43,634 nucleotides of DNA from contig JADQBQ010000025.1 of assembly GCA_016278505.1 (NCBI GenBank), forward strand, positions 1 through 43,634, given 5' to 3'. This DNA comes from Clostridiales bacterium. GTDB taxonomy: Bacteria; Bacillota; Desulfotomaculia; Desulfotomaculales; VENG01. Below, in pieces: positions 33,889 through 41,713 of this stretch. The notes beneath the pieces are model-generated. The model was not told the DNA's origin. It worked only from the letters and a program-made list of their open reading frames with translations, and searched no databases. Positions within the stretch are counted from its first letter, which is position 1, and every line of letters begins with the position of its first letter. Position numbers and translations under genes: made by a program.

Positions 33889-35544
33889 ATGTCTCAAATT
33901 ATTGGAGAGAAAGTCTCGTTAAAGAAATTTTTCAGTGATGATTTCTTTTTTTGTGTACCAGAGTACCAGAGACCTTATTCGTGGGAAAAATCACATTGTG
34001 AGCAATTGTATGAAGATATTTTTGATTCGAACAGAGAAAATGAATATTTTCTTGGTACAATTATTTTACAAGAGGTCGGCAAGATTGGAACAGGTAAAGA
34101 ATACGATGTAATTGATGGGCAACAAAGAATCACTACACTCCAAATTTTGTTAGCATGTTTAAGGGACATGGTAAATGACACATCATATAAAAGTGCAACA
34201 CAAAAAAAAATATACCAGAAGGAAAATCTTGCTGATGGGATTCCTGAACAAGTTAGACTTGAAGTTAGGGAGCAAGATTGTTTCAAAAAATTGATTCAAA
34301 AATATGGTGGAACTAATTTGATTGATAGTGTTGAACCTAAAAATGATACGCAACAGAAAGTGAAAATTGCAGTAGAAACATTTAAAGAAAATTTAAGTGG
34401 TATAAATCAAGAAGAAATAAAAAATTTAATTGAGCATATATCACAAAGATGTATATTTATCTATGTATCAACAAAGGACTTTGATGATGCGTATAGACTT
34501 TTTACAATTATAAATGATAGAGGTCTTCAACTGCGAAGAATCGACATACTGAAGGCTAATAGCCTTCAGCCGACAGTAATTTCTGACCCCAATGAACGGG
34601 CACAATATGCTAGTTTGTGGGAGTCTATGGAAAATGATTTAGGCTCTGAGGATTTTGAAAACTTATTATATTTTATACGAACAATGTTCATTAAAGAAAA
34701 AGCTAAGGAAGACTTATTAAAAGAGTATAACAAACTAATCTTCGATAAAGAGAAAATTAAAAAGGGAAAGGAATTTATTAACCATGTAAGGTATTATAAA
34801 GAGATTTTTCAAAAAACTATTCTCGATAGAGATGTTTATGATACAGAAAATGATTTAAGGGTGCATGCGATACCATACAAAAATTTAGTAAGTATTATGC
34901 TAAATCATTTAGCTACTGAGTGGATACCTCCACTACTGTCCTTTTACAATAAATTCGGGAAATTTAAATTGTTTGACTTCTTGATAAAATTGGAAAATAA
35001 GTACGTAGCTGACTGGGTCATTGGCTTAACTCCAACAAAACGGACAGTAAATATGAATTCTATATTAAAAACTATAGAACAAGTCTCTGATGTCGATTCT
35101 TTACTTGATAGCAGTGTATTAGAGTATGATGTATCAAGATTTAAAAACGAGCTTGAACAAGATATTTACGGGAAAAAATATACGAAATATATATTACTTA
35201 AATTGGAATATGCAACCTCAGAACATAATGTGATTAGACAATATGGAACTTTAAGTGTTGAACACGTCCTACCTCAAAACCCAAGTGATGATAGCAAGTG
35301 GAGAGAAATTTTTGATACTAACGATATAAAATATTGGACAAATAAACTTGCAAATTTAGTTTTACTGAGTAAACGAAAAAACTCTTCTGCAAGTAATCTT
35401 GATTTTTCTGTTAAAAAAGAAAAATATTTAAAAGATAGAATAGTAGATTTGGCGAGAAGTCAACAAGTGTTGTCTTACGATGAATGGACTCCCGAGATAT
35501 TGAAGGACAGGCAAGGGGTTGCAGTTAATAAATTGCTTAACTAA
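33889..35544 (+). CDS. DUF262/DUF1524 (GmrSD-type) putative nuclease
   Basis: 551 residues. The DUF262 part has VPEYQRPYSWE (23-33) and VIDGQQRITTLQ (74-85), the ParB-like nucleotide-binding motif. TIINDRGLQLRRIDILKA follows near residue 205. The C-terminal DUF1524 part has SVEHVLPQNP and LANLVLLSKRKNSSASN, the His and Asn residues of an HNH-type nuclease. Relatives include the type IV restriction enzyme GmrSD and several stand-alone anti-phage proteins. GGAGGG lies upstream of the ATG. As cargo of a mobile island, a defence role is likely but inferred. Confidence 0.88.
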   Translation: MSQIIGEKVSLKKFFSDDFFFCVPEYQRPYSWEKSHCEQLYEDIFDSNRENEYFLGTIILQEVGKIGTGKEYDVIDGQQRITTLQILLACLRDMVNDTSYKSATQKKIYQKENLADGIPEQVRLEVREQDCFKKLIQKYGGTNLIDSVEPKNDTQQKVKIAVETFKENLSGINQEEIKNLIEHISQRCIFIYVSTKDFDDAYRLFTIINDRGLQLRRIDILKANSLQPTVISDPNERAQYASLWESMENDLGSEDFENLLYFIRTMFIKEKAKEDLLKEYNKLIFDKEKIKKGKEFINHVRYYKEIFQKTILDRDVYDTENDLRVHAIPYKNLVSIMLNHLATEWIPPLLSFYNKFGKFKLFDFLIKLENKYVADWVIGLTPTKRTVNMNSILKTIEQVSDVDSLLDSSVLEYDVSRFKNELEQDIYGKKYTKYILLKLEYATSEHNVIRQYGTLSVEHVLPQNPSDDSKWREIFDTNDIKYWTNKLANLVLLSKRKNSSASNLDFSVKKEKYLKDRIVDLARSQQVLSYDEWTPEILKDRQGVAVNKLLN

Positions 35545-35848
35545 AGAGTGGGGCTGCCAATTAAGTAAGCAAAAGGTAGTTTTGGCTTTTCGAATAAAGG
35601 AACATAACTTAAGGAGACAGGCTTTGAGAAAGATGGATTTTTTTTCAAAGGTATGGGGTAAGTTTACTAACTGATTTAAGGAATGGGTTGCTTATATACA
35701 GGTACTTGGTCAGCAATTAAGCCGAGGTTCTTCTAGTGCTTGCGTATGAAATATAAGTTTTCTAAGTATTGTAATTTCAAAAATAAAGGTTGCCCCACAA
35801 ATTTGAAACTGTGGTATAATTTAATTGAGAAATTGCACTTCATAACCT
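35545..35848. other. Noncoding right end of the island
   Basis: About 300 bases with no standard gene. A short frame opens at ATG 35633 (TTG at 35624 with AAGGAGACAG upstream), meets TGA at codon 14 (35672-35674), and would continue in frame to 35749 if that codon were read. Further right is the extended -10 element TGGTATAAT. Confidence 0.5.
35812..35820 (+). promoter_or_regulatory. Extended -10 promoter facing attR
   Basis: TGGTATAAT is a perfect extended -10; a weak -35 TTGCCC (35790-35795) is 19 bases away. In the integrated state it fires only into attR and the opposing host gene. In an excised circle it would read through attP into the integrase. Confidence 0.5.
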
Positions 35849-35908
35849 GACTGGTTTTCTTAAAGGAACATGACTGGTATTGCATAATATTACTTTCTTA
35901 GACCAGTC
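35849..35908. promoter_or_regulatory. Right-end recombinase/excisionase site cluster
   Basis: GACTGGT at 35849-35855 and 35872-35878 and ACCAGTC at 35902-35908. Start-to-start spacings of 23 and 30 bases mirror those of the left end. ACCTGACTGGT is shared exactly between 25208-25218 and 35845-35855. Confidence 0.65.
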
Positions 35909-35970
35909 GGTACAAAAATGATGAGTTGGAAAAAACCTAGTAATGATGCGGGTTTGGATGGTATCATACC

Positions 35971-36046
35971 CTCTCCTGGTCTTCAAAACCAGTCGTGGGG
36001 CGGCGATCCCGTCCTTGGTGAGTTCGATTCTCACACACTCCCGCCA
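35971..36046 (+). repeat. attR: tRNA-Sec 3' remnant
   Basis: Identical to 25030-25105 over 76 bases. The 5' part needed for a tRNA (acceptor 5' strand and D arm) is replaced by unrelated sequence ending GGTATCATACC, so this copy cannot make tRNA-Sec. Confidence 0.93.
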
Positions 36047-36049
36047 GTA

Positions 36050-36083
36050 TAGAAAAGGTTTCCGAGTTTCGGAAGCCTTCTCT
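36050..36083. terminator. Hairpin after the metallophosphoesterase gene
   Basis: AGAAAAGGTTTCCGA, loop, TCGGAAGCCTTCTCT: long imperfect stem at the stop of the minus-strand gene; no strong T-run on either side, so strength is uncertain. Confidence 0.55.
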
Positions 36084-36807
36084 ATTGATCGTCTTCACCC
36101 GCCCTTATAATATTTGCAAATTCCACCGGCAGGCCGGCTTTTTCCACGGCACCGGCGGCAGCCTCGTAATCATACGGAACTTTAATAAAGATAACATCAA
36201 TATCTTTATCTATCTCCAACAGGGCATATACTGCCTGGGGGTCACCATGTTTGGGTTTGCCTATACTACCGGCATTAATAATATGAATGCCGGATTCCAG
36301 TACGCGATGATATGGAAGATGGGTATGGCCGCAAATTAAAACATTAACACCGGCTTCTTGCATCATAGGTGTAATTTCTTCGACAGGCACATCTTCGAAA
36401 AGATATTCATTTAACTTACGGGGACTGCCGTGGACAAACATTATTTTATAATCACCTATATTCTTTATTATCCTTTCCGGTAAGGACATCATGAAGTCCT
36501 TGCTTTCCTCACCGGTGTTTTCAAGTGTCCAGCTAATTGATTTTACGCCCAACTCAGCTGCCCTTTCATCTTTATAATCGCAGCCGCAGACCAAACGCCG
36601 GTTGGCAATACCGTCATCATAGTTGCCCATGACCGTGGGAATGCCCACAGCTTTAACTGTTTGCACCACCTCATCCGGAAATGCCCCGTACCCCACCAGG
36701 TCACCCAGGCAAACAACCAGGTCCGGTTTTTGGTTTTGTATATCAGCCAAAACTGCGTCCAGAGCATGTTTGTTGCCGTGGACATCGGAAAATACAGCAA
36801 TTCTCAA
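36082..36807 (-). CDS. YfcE/MJ0936-like metallophosphoesterase
   Basis: 241 residues. All metal motifs of the calcineurin-like fold are present: DVHGN (residues 8-12), GDLVGYG (about 36-42), GNYDD (about 61-65), VHGSP and CGHTHLPYHR. The His of the usual GNHD is Tyr here. Soluble phosphodiesterase or phosphatase, substrate unknown. The start is a TTG at 36807 fixed by AGGAGG 7 bases upstream. It is the first host gene to the right of the island. Confidence 0.9.
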   Translation of the reverse strand: MRIAVFSDVHGNKHALDAVLADIQNQKPDLVVCLGDLVGYGAFPDEVVQTVKAVGIPTVMGNYDDGIANRRLVCGCDYKDERAAELGVKSISWTLENTGEESKDFMMSLPERIIKNIGDYKIMFVHGSPRKLNEYLFEDVPVEEITPMMQEAGVNVLICGHTHLPYHRVLESGIHIINAGSIGKPKHGDPQAVYALLEIDKDIDVIFIKVPYDYEAAAGAVEKAGLPVEFANIIRAGEDDQ

Positions 36808-36846
36808 CTTTATTCCTCCTCGCTACCCCCATACGCAGCTTTAGTC

Positions 36847-37206
36847 TTACTTTGTTTTAACGCAGGAGTGCACTACATTTTCTATACGCCGGCAGGCATC
36901 GTAATCCCGGTGATTCTGCCGGTTCTCCAGGTTGTCGCTTATCTTATCAAAAAAGTCATTATTACTTGCCAGGTGTTGTGCAAAAAACTTTTTATGCAGA
37001 GAATAAAATACCCACCGGCCATCTTTGTCATCCTGCACTATACCGCTCTTTTTTAAAATCCGGAGGTGGTGGGAAACAGCCGGCTGGGACATGTTCAACT
37101 CAGCCATTATTTGGCAGACGCACATATCCCGCCGGGATAACATCATGATAATTTTTAGCCGGGTTTCGTCGGCTAAAAGTTTCAAAAAATACAGTGCATC
37201 CTTCAT
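36847..37206 (-). CDS. arsR: ArsR/SmtB-family repressor
   Basis: 119 residues, winged helix. DETRLKIIMMLSRRDMCVCQIMAELNMSQPAVSHHLRILKKSGIV contains the recognition helix and the CVC pair typical of arsenite-sensing ArsR proteins. It follows the ACR3 gene by 19 bases on the same strand, downstream of it. It should repress the arsenic genes and release DNA on binding arsenite. The gene looks intact although its target pump is broken. Confidence 0.92.
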   Translation of the reverse strand: MKDALYFLKLLADETRLKIIMMLSRRDMCVCQIMAELNMSQPAVSHHLRILKKSGIVQDDKDGRWVFYSLHKKFFAQHLASNNDFFDKISDNLENRQNHRDYDACRRIENVVHSCVKTK

Positions 37207-37225
37207 TTTATTTCCCCCAAAAGCT

Positions 37226-38318
37226 TCATCTGATAAATATCACCTGGCGCTCTGCACTTCTTCTGGAAAACCAGTGCCTGGTTTTGTTTGCAACCCGAAC
37301 CAGCGCCAACATAACAGGTACTTCCACCAGTACGCCCACTACCGTAGCCAAAGCCGCGCCGGATTGCAAGCCAAAAAGGGCGATGGCCACCGCAACCGCC
37401 AGCTCAAAAAAATTGCTGGCACCGATCAACCCCGCGGGGGCTGCAACGTTATGAGGTAATTTCCACATTCTTGCCCAACCATAAGCTATGGTGAATATGA
37501 AAAATGTTTGAATGATCAAAGGTACGGCGATGAAAACTATATGCAGAGGATTATTTAAAATGACGTCTCCCTGGAAGGAGAATAATATAATCAGGGTTAA
37601 TAAAAGCCCAATAATGGTTATATTATCAAATTTCTTTAAGAAAACATTATCGAAATAATCCTGTCCCTTGTTCTTAATAATCATGGTTCTAGAGAGATAA
37701 CCTGCTGACAGGGGGATTACAATAAATAAAACCACGGATAATAACAATGTCTCATATGGTACCGGTACATTACTTACCCCCAACAAGAACATCACAATGG
37801 GTGCAAAGGCAACCAGCAGTATTAAATCATTAACTGCCACCTGAACCAGAGTGTAGGCAGGATTGCCCCTGGTTAAGTGGCTCCAAACAAATACCATGGC
37901 GGTACATGGAGCAGCTCCCAATAAAACCGCCCCGGCGATATATTCAGTAGCCAGCGAATCAGGAATAAAACCGCCAAATATGACCTTTAAGAAAAGCCAG
38001 GCGAAAATATACATAGTGAAGGGCTTGATCAGCCAATTGGTAGCGGAAGTAACTATTAGCCCCTTGGGCATTTTAAGGGCCCTTACAATACTTGTAAAGT
38101 CAATCTTTAACATCATAGGGTAAGATCATCAGCCAGATCAGTACCGCCACCGGTATGGATACATTGGCATATTCTCACTGGCTCAGTGTGTTGGGAAATA
38201 CCGGTATCATTTGTCCAATTGCAACCCCCAGTATTATACAAAGAGCTACCCAAATAGTAAGGTATCTTTCAAAAAAACCTAAACCTTTTTCTTCTTGTAT
38301 TACTTCTTTATTACTCAT
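37226..38318 (-). pseudogene. ACR3 arsenite efflux pump, disrupted by a stop and a frameshift
   Basis: The true start is the ATG at 38318 (GGGAGGGAG upstream), giving SNKEV...[29 protein letters not shown] as in ACR3. The frame meets TGA at 38175-38177, where the family usually has an aromatic residue before EYANVSIPVAVLIWLMI, which continues in the same frame. A second lesion, one extra base at about 38122-38123, throws the reading off before MMLKIDFTSI; the rest (296 codons, 37226-38116) is open and shows the normal ten-helix pattern. As sequenced no full pump can be made unless translation restarts. Two independent lesions make simple sequencing error less likely but not excluded. Confidence 0.85.
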
Positions 38319-38436
38319 TAAATCTCCCTCCCATGCATTAATTTGGATTCTTCGATAAGAGACAAATAACAAACTATGTTGCCCGGCGTTAGATAGATCA
38401 TGACCAACATGCATAAATCATTTTTTATATATTTCA

Positions 38437-38547
38437 CTAAAAAAATTTAAAGCTAAATATAATGATAAGTCCTATAATACCAACCGAGCCGTCCCCCACC
38501 TGCATTTGAAAAATTTTTGACGCATTGGGATCGCAGCAATTTGCCAT
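38437..38547 (-). CDS. Small cysteine-containing protein, 36 residues
   Basis: MANCCDPNASKIFQMQVGDG then SVGIIGL and a hydrophobic end. AGGAGGG lies at good distance before the ATG. The opening (CC near the start, then a GxSVGIxGL segment) recalls small proteins found beside ArsR genes in anaerobes, which are normally about twice as long; this one may be shortened. It sits just downstream of the promoter at 38584 and upstream of the ACR3 pseudogene in the same direction. Confidence 0.5.
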   Translation of the reverse strand: MANCCDPNASKIFQMQVGDGSVGIIGLIIIFSFKFF

Positions 38548-38583
38548 TCTGTAACCCTCCTATTATATACCTATAAAATCTTG

Positions 38584-38625
38584 CTTATATAATAATATCA
38601 ACAACATTCCCTTGTCAATTCCCAA
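38584..38625 (-). promoter_or_regulatory. Promoter/operator of the ACR3-arsR unit
   Basis: Minus strand: TTGACA, 18 bases, TATTAT. It overlaps ATATTATTATATAAG (38584-38598), which is identical over 15 bases to the element upstream of the second arsR (42275-42289), so both are candidate ArsR operators. Confidence 0.6.
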
Positions 38626-38629
38626 ACCC

Positions 38630-39833
38630 CTAAGGACACGCAATCATCTGCCTAGCCCAGAGGCAGTCGGCACAGGAAGGTGAATTGCCCCAGCAGTCGC
38701 CTTCATTGGTTTCCTTATAAGAACAACCGTTCTGGAATTTGCAGTCCGTACAGGAGGGGAAGTGGAAATCCTTCACTGCCCGCCTAAAATTAATATAAGT
38801 CGGTTCTGTTCATATTTCATTTAAAAGTTTTTCAGTTACATCACCCATATAAAAGGGGTATATTTCTTTCTCCCGGTCATAAATGAAGCAGTTATACCTG
38901 TGCATGAAAGCATAGCAAGGGGATATAAGTCCCTTGTGGTTAACTGCCATAGCCTTATCTTCCACAAACTTGCAGTAGCGCTCGGTACGCAGCTTCATAT
39001 ACGGCAGATGCGCCTGCATAAGCAAAAGGGGTGAGTTATACCCAAAGGGTACATCTGTATCCTCCATGTCATACAGAATTTGTTCTTTCATTTCCTCATT
39101 ATACGGGAGTACATTGGTAACGATTAATTGTCGGGCTTTAAGCTCCGAAGCCAGGGACGCCATCTGCGGCAGCTTACGGTAATTGTATTTGGTGGCCATA
39201 AACTCAATTCCCAGTTCCGGGCAGCGGACACCTCTGCGTTCTTTTACTTCGTTTAACAGCCTGATATTATCAAGAACGCCGGTAAAATCTGCTCCCTGCC
39301 TTATGTTGCAGTACTCTTCTTCATCGGGGCCGTCCAGGGATATAAATATATTGTCCATCTGTATGTCAATCAACTTGTTAATTACTTCTTCCGACAGCAA
39401 AGAGCCGTTGGTGATTGCTTCTACTTTCACTCCATGCTCCTCAATCATGGACAGCATTTCCAGAAGCGAGGGTGGCTGAAAGGCTCTCCGAATCCTCCAA
39501 AGTGCACGCGCTCCAGCTGCGGCAAATGCGGGATACTGTCCAAAATGCGCTCAAAAACAGGCCACTCCATATGTGACAGGTCATCCTGCCAGGAATTCCT
39601 GATGCAGGTGGTGCAGTAAAAATTACAGAGGGTAGTTGCTTCAATATATAATTTTTGGGCATCGGGAACCCTGGGAATCACGCGCCAGCCTTCATCACAT
39701 TTAATGACCCATCCTCCGGGCTTTGACCGGTAGGCACTCTATCCGGCAGGGTTATGGTCCCCCTTGAAGAAATAGATAAAGTTTTACCGCTTTTAAAGCT
39801 TGTTTCGATAAAGGTCTTTTGGCTGCCGGTCAT
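38630..39833 (-). pseudogene. Tungsten-cofactor-oxidoreductase-type radical SAM maturase, multiply broken
   Basis: The start is the ATG at 39833 (AAGGAGG). Frame 1 gives GKTLSISSRGTITLPDR; a one-base loss near 39737 moves to the frame reading AYRSKPGGWVIKC...PDAQKLYIEATTLCNFYCTTCIRNSW, which carries the CX3CX2C cluster. Another one-base loss near 39462-39468 moves to the frame LLEMLSMIEEHG...ITNGSLL. That frame meets TGA at 38810-38812, where Trp is expected (EIW), then continues as TEPTYINFRRAVKDF with a Cys-rich auxiliary-cluster tail (CTDCKFQNGC...CADC) to TAG at 38630. The PDA..LYIE...CIRNSW pattern is that of maturases for tungsten aldehyde oxidoreductases. Three lesions indicate decay. 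Confidence 0.85.
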
Positions 39834-40234
39834 ATTAATCCTCCTTGATGAACTGTTTTAAAAAAAATACACATTTTGTTTTAAAATTAACCACACGTTT
39901 CATTACGGAACACAAATTGACGGGGAGTTATATATAAAATCTAATTTAAATATTAAGCAATTTCAATACCAAAAATTAAAGTATAAGTGTTCAAACGAAG
40001 AAAGCAATTATTATGCCGGCGGCTCGCCATCAGGTTAATGGCCTGCTGATCCATATCCACCAGCGTACGGGCCGAGCCGGGAACGTTAATGCCGTGCTCT
40101 TTAAGTAAATCGGTAATTACTAAAAACACTGCATACAAGTTACCGGGGCGGCAACGGCTATGGTATTGAGAAAATTATGATACGTCCGGCCAGGGGCTCA
40201 GCCCGCTAATGAATCCCGCGATTAAGCCAGGAAA
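39834..40234. other. Intergenic stretch without a supported gene
   Basis: A 61-codon minus-strand frame (39953-40138) reads VFLVITDLLKEHGINVPG... and looks protein-like, but it has no normal start or ribosome site and I do not recognise it; it may be a gene fragment. Confidence 0.35.
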
Positions 40235-40263
40235 ACCCCTGGGGATGCTCAAGCCCCAGGGGT
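40235..40263 (-). terminator. Terminator after the permease
   Basis: Perfect ACCCCTGGGG / CCCCAGGGGT stem with a 9-base loop; on the minus strand it runs into TTTTCC. Confidence 0.85.
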
Positions 40264-40271
40264 CATTCACA

Positions 40272-41327
40272 TTAAGTCACAATATTTCCGAAGATCATGC
40301 CCGTAAACGTTGCCATTACAACTACTATTAAAACATATGCTATAGTTCTCTTAGTACCCATAACATTTCTGACCACCAACATGTTGGGTAAACTTAAGGA
40401 CGGGCCTGCTAGAAGCAGCGCCAGTGCGGGGCCCTGCCCCATACCCATGTCCAACAGAGCCTTTACAATGGGCACTTCGGTCAGGGTGGAGAAATACATC
40501 AGCGCTCCGATAACAGAAGCCACTATATTGGATGAAAGGCTGTTGCCGCCTACCGAGGCAGAAATCCACTGTTCAGGGACAACTGCTTTTAAAACTCCGG
40601 CCACGAATACACCCACCAGCAGGATGGGGAAAATTAATTTGACAAACTTCCAGGTCTCCACCAGCCAATCCTGCACTTCATCCCGGTCATACCAGGCAAT
40701 AAGCACTGTGGCCAAGAAACTTAAGAGCGCCATTACAATGGCTATTTTACTCCAAAGTGGTATGGATGCGGTGCCGAAAATGAGGATGGCCACCATAGCA
40801 CCAAAGAAGGCAAGCAGGTGACCCACGGGTTTACCGTCTTCCCCCTCAAACATACCGCCGTCGTCACCTTTTTCGGCCTGTTTTTTGTCTTCTTCTTTTT
40901 TAAAGATCAAGGCCATCAAAAGTCCGATTGCTACGGAAAATACTACTGCGCCTATGGCCCGGGCCACGCCCAGTTCCCAGCCCATTTTTATGGCGGTAAG
41001 TACTATGGCCAATATATTGACTGCCGGGCCGGAAAAAAGGAATGTCACTGCCGGGCCCAGGCCGGCTCCCTTTTTATGAATACCGGCAAAAAGGGGGAGC
41101 ACGGTACAGGAACAAACGGCCAGTATTGCTCCTGACACCGATGCCACGCCGTACGACAGGTGTTTTGGCGCCCGGGGGCCGAAATATTTGAGCACCGCCC
41201 CGGTGGATACCACCGCGGCTATGCCGCCGGCGATGAAAAAGGCCGGCACCAAGCAAGTAAGTACGTGTGCCGAAAGGTACTCCAGAAGCTCGTTAAACCC
41301 GCTCTGCAGCACGCTCATGAAGGTCAT
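40272..41327 (-). CDS. YraQ/DUF318 permease (putative metal or metalloid efflux)
   Basis: 351 residues from the ATG at 41327 (GGGAG upstream; an ATG 24 bases earlier has a weaker site). It has about eight membrane helices in two groups, separated by a charged loop (KKEEDKKQAEKGDDGG). The signature AVCSCTVLPLFAGIHKKGAGLGPA is in the first half, and PIVKALLDMGMGQGPALALLLAGPSLSLP repeats the fold in the second. Relatives include ArsP and Cu/Zn efflux permeases, in which the Cys pair is thought to bind the metal. It follows a small thioredoxin and arsR on the same strand, a common trio, so a metalloid substrate is likely but not shown. Confidence 0.85.
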   Translation of the reverse strand: MTFMSVLQSGFNELLEYLSAHVLTCLVPAFFIAGGIAAVVSTGAVLKYFGPRAPKHLSYGVASVSGAILAVCSCTVLPLFAGIHKKGAGLGPAVTFLFSGPAVNILAIVLTAIKMGWELGVARAIGAVVFSVAIGLLMALIFKKEEDKKQAEKGDDGGMFEGEDGKPVGHLLAFFGAMVAILIFGTASIPLWSKIAIVMALLSFLATVLIAWYDRDEVQDWLVETWKFVKLIFPILLVGVFVAGVLKAVVPEQWISASVGGNSLSSNIVASVIGALMYFSTLTEVPIVKALLDMGMGQGPALALLLAGPSLSLPNMLVVRNVMGTKRTIAYVLIVVVMATFTGMIFGNIVT

Positions 41328-41381
41328 ATTCCCATCTCCCAACAAAGCCATGTTTATCTCTAAATGGTTAATTAATTATTA

Positions 41382-41465
41382 TTACTTTAAGGAATCCTTA
41401 ACTTTTTTACAGATCTTCTGTATATCTTCCTCACGTAGTTTAAAATCATGGGTTTTACATTTCAT
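41382..41465 (-). CDS. Possible 27-residue ORF between thioredoxin and permease
   Basis: MKCKTHDFKLREEDIQKICK... overlaps the end of the thioredoxin gene by 11 bases and stops 55 bases before the permease ATG. AAGG is immediately next to the ATG, so initiation would depend on coupling. A short, Lys-rich peptide with two Cys and one His; evidence is weak. Confidence 0.3.
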   Translation of the reverse strand: MKCKTHDFKLREEDIQKICKKVKDSLK

Positions 41466-41694
41466 CCTTAATGTACTTGATAATATCCTTGTGCTTAGGT
41501 ACCCGCCCGGTTACCTTTACCTTTCCGTTAATTACGATGCCGGGGGTCATCAGCACATTGTAGTCGGCTATTTTATCCATTTCTTCCACCTTTTCCACAT
41601 CAGCTTGAATGCCCAGCTCTTCCACTGCTTTTTGTACGGCTTTTTCAGTTTCTTTACACTTCTTGCAGCCAGGTCCCAGTACTTTGATTTCCAT
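41455..41694 (-). CDS. Small redox-active thioredoxin-like protein (TM0996/MTH895 type)
   Basis: 79 residues from the ATG at 41694, with AAGGAGATGG upstream. EIKVLGPGCKKCKETEKAV has the redox pair CKKC at about residues 10-13, and VMTPGIVINGKV holds the cis-proline. The size and motif fit the minimal thioredoxins encoded with DUF318 permeases and ArsR proteins, where they may reduce the substrate or the permease cysteines. A CcdA fragment that could once have reduced such a protein lies at the right edge of the window. Confidence 0.9.
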   Translation of the reverse strand: MEIKVLGPGCKKCKETEKAVQKAVEELGIQADVEKVEEMDKIADYNVLMTPGIVINGKVKVTGRVPKHKDIIKYIKDEM

Positions 41695-41713
41695 TAATAC
41701 CATCTCCTTAGTG

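Larger units (their letters stand above)
25106..36046. mobile_element. Genomic island integrated in tRNA-Sec
   Basis: About 10.9 kb, visibly more AT-rich than the flanks, bounded by a 76-base perfect duplication of the selC 3' end. It carries an integrase next to attL, a second tyrosine recombinase, a primase-helicase, a nuclease-like protein, a DUF262/DUF1524 protein and unknowns. It has no conjugation, capsid or terminase genes, so it is more like a self-replicating integrative element or phage-satellite-type island than a complete phage or ICE. Host genes on both sides (prenyl synthase and metallophosphoesterase) belong to the core chromosome. Confidence 0.93.

Noticed and set aside
25106-36046. 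A complete prophage or conjugative element
   Set aside because: No terminase, portal, capsid, tail, lysis, relaxase or type IV secretion gene was seen.
35971-36046. A second functional tRNA-Sec gene
   Set aside because: The 5' acceptor strand and D arm do not match and cannot pair with the 3' part; it is the attR remnant.
38175-38177. Selenocysteine in ACR3
   Set aside because: The position is normally aromatic, not Cys, and the gene has a second lesion.
38175-38812. Genome-wide reading of UGA as Trp
   Set aside because: Many intact genes here contain no in-frame TGA and use TGG for Trp; ahbD ends with TGA; tRNA-Sec already uses UGA; both broken genes also carry frameshifts.
39953-40138. 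A 61-codon gene upstream of the maturase pseudogene
   Set aside because: It has no ribosome site or ordinary start and no recognisable family; kept only as a possible fragment.
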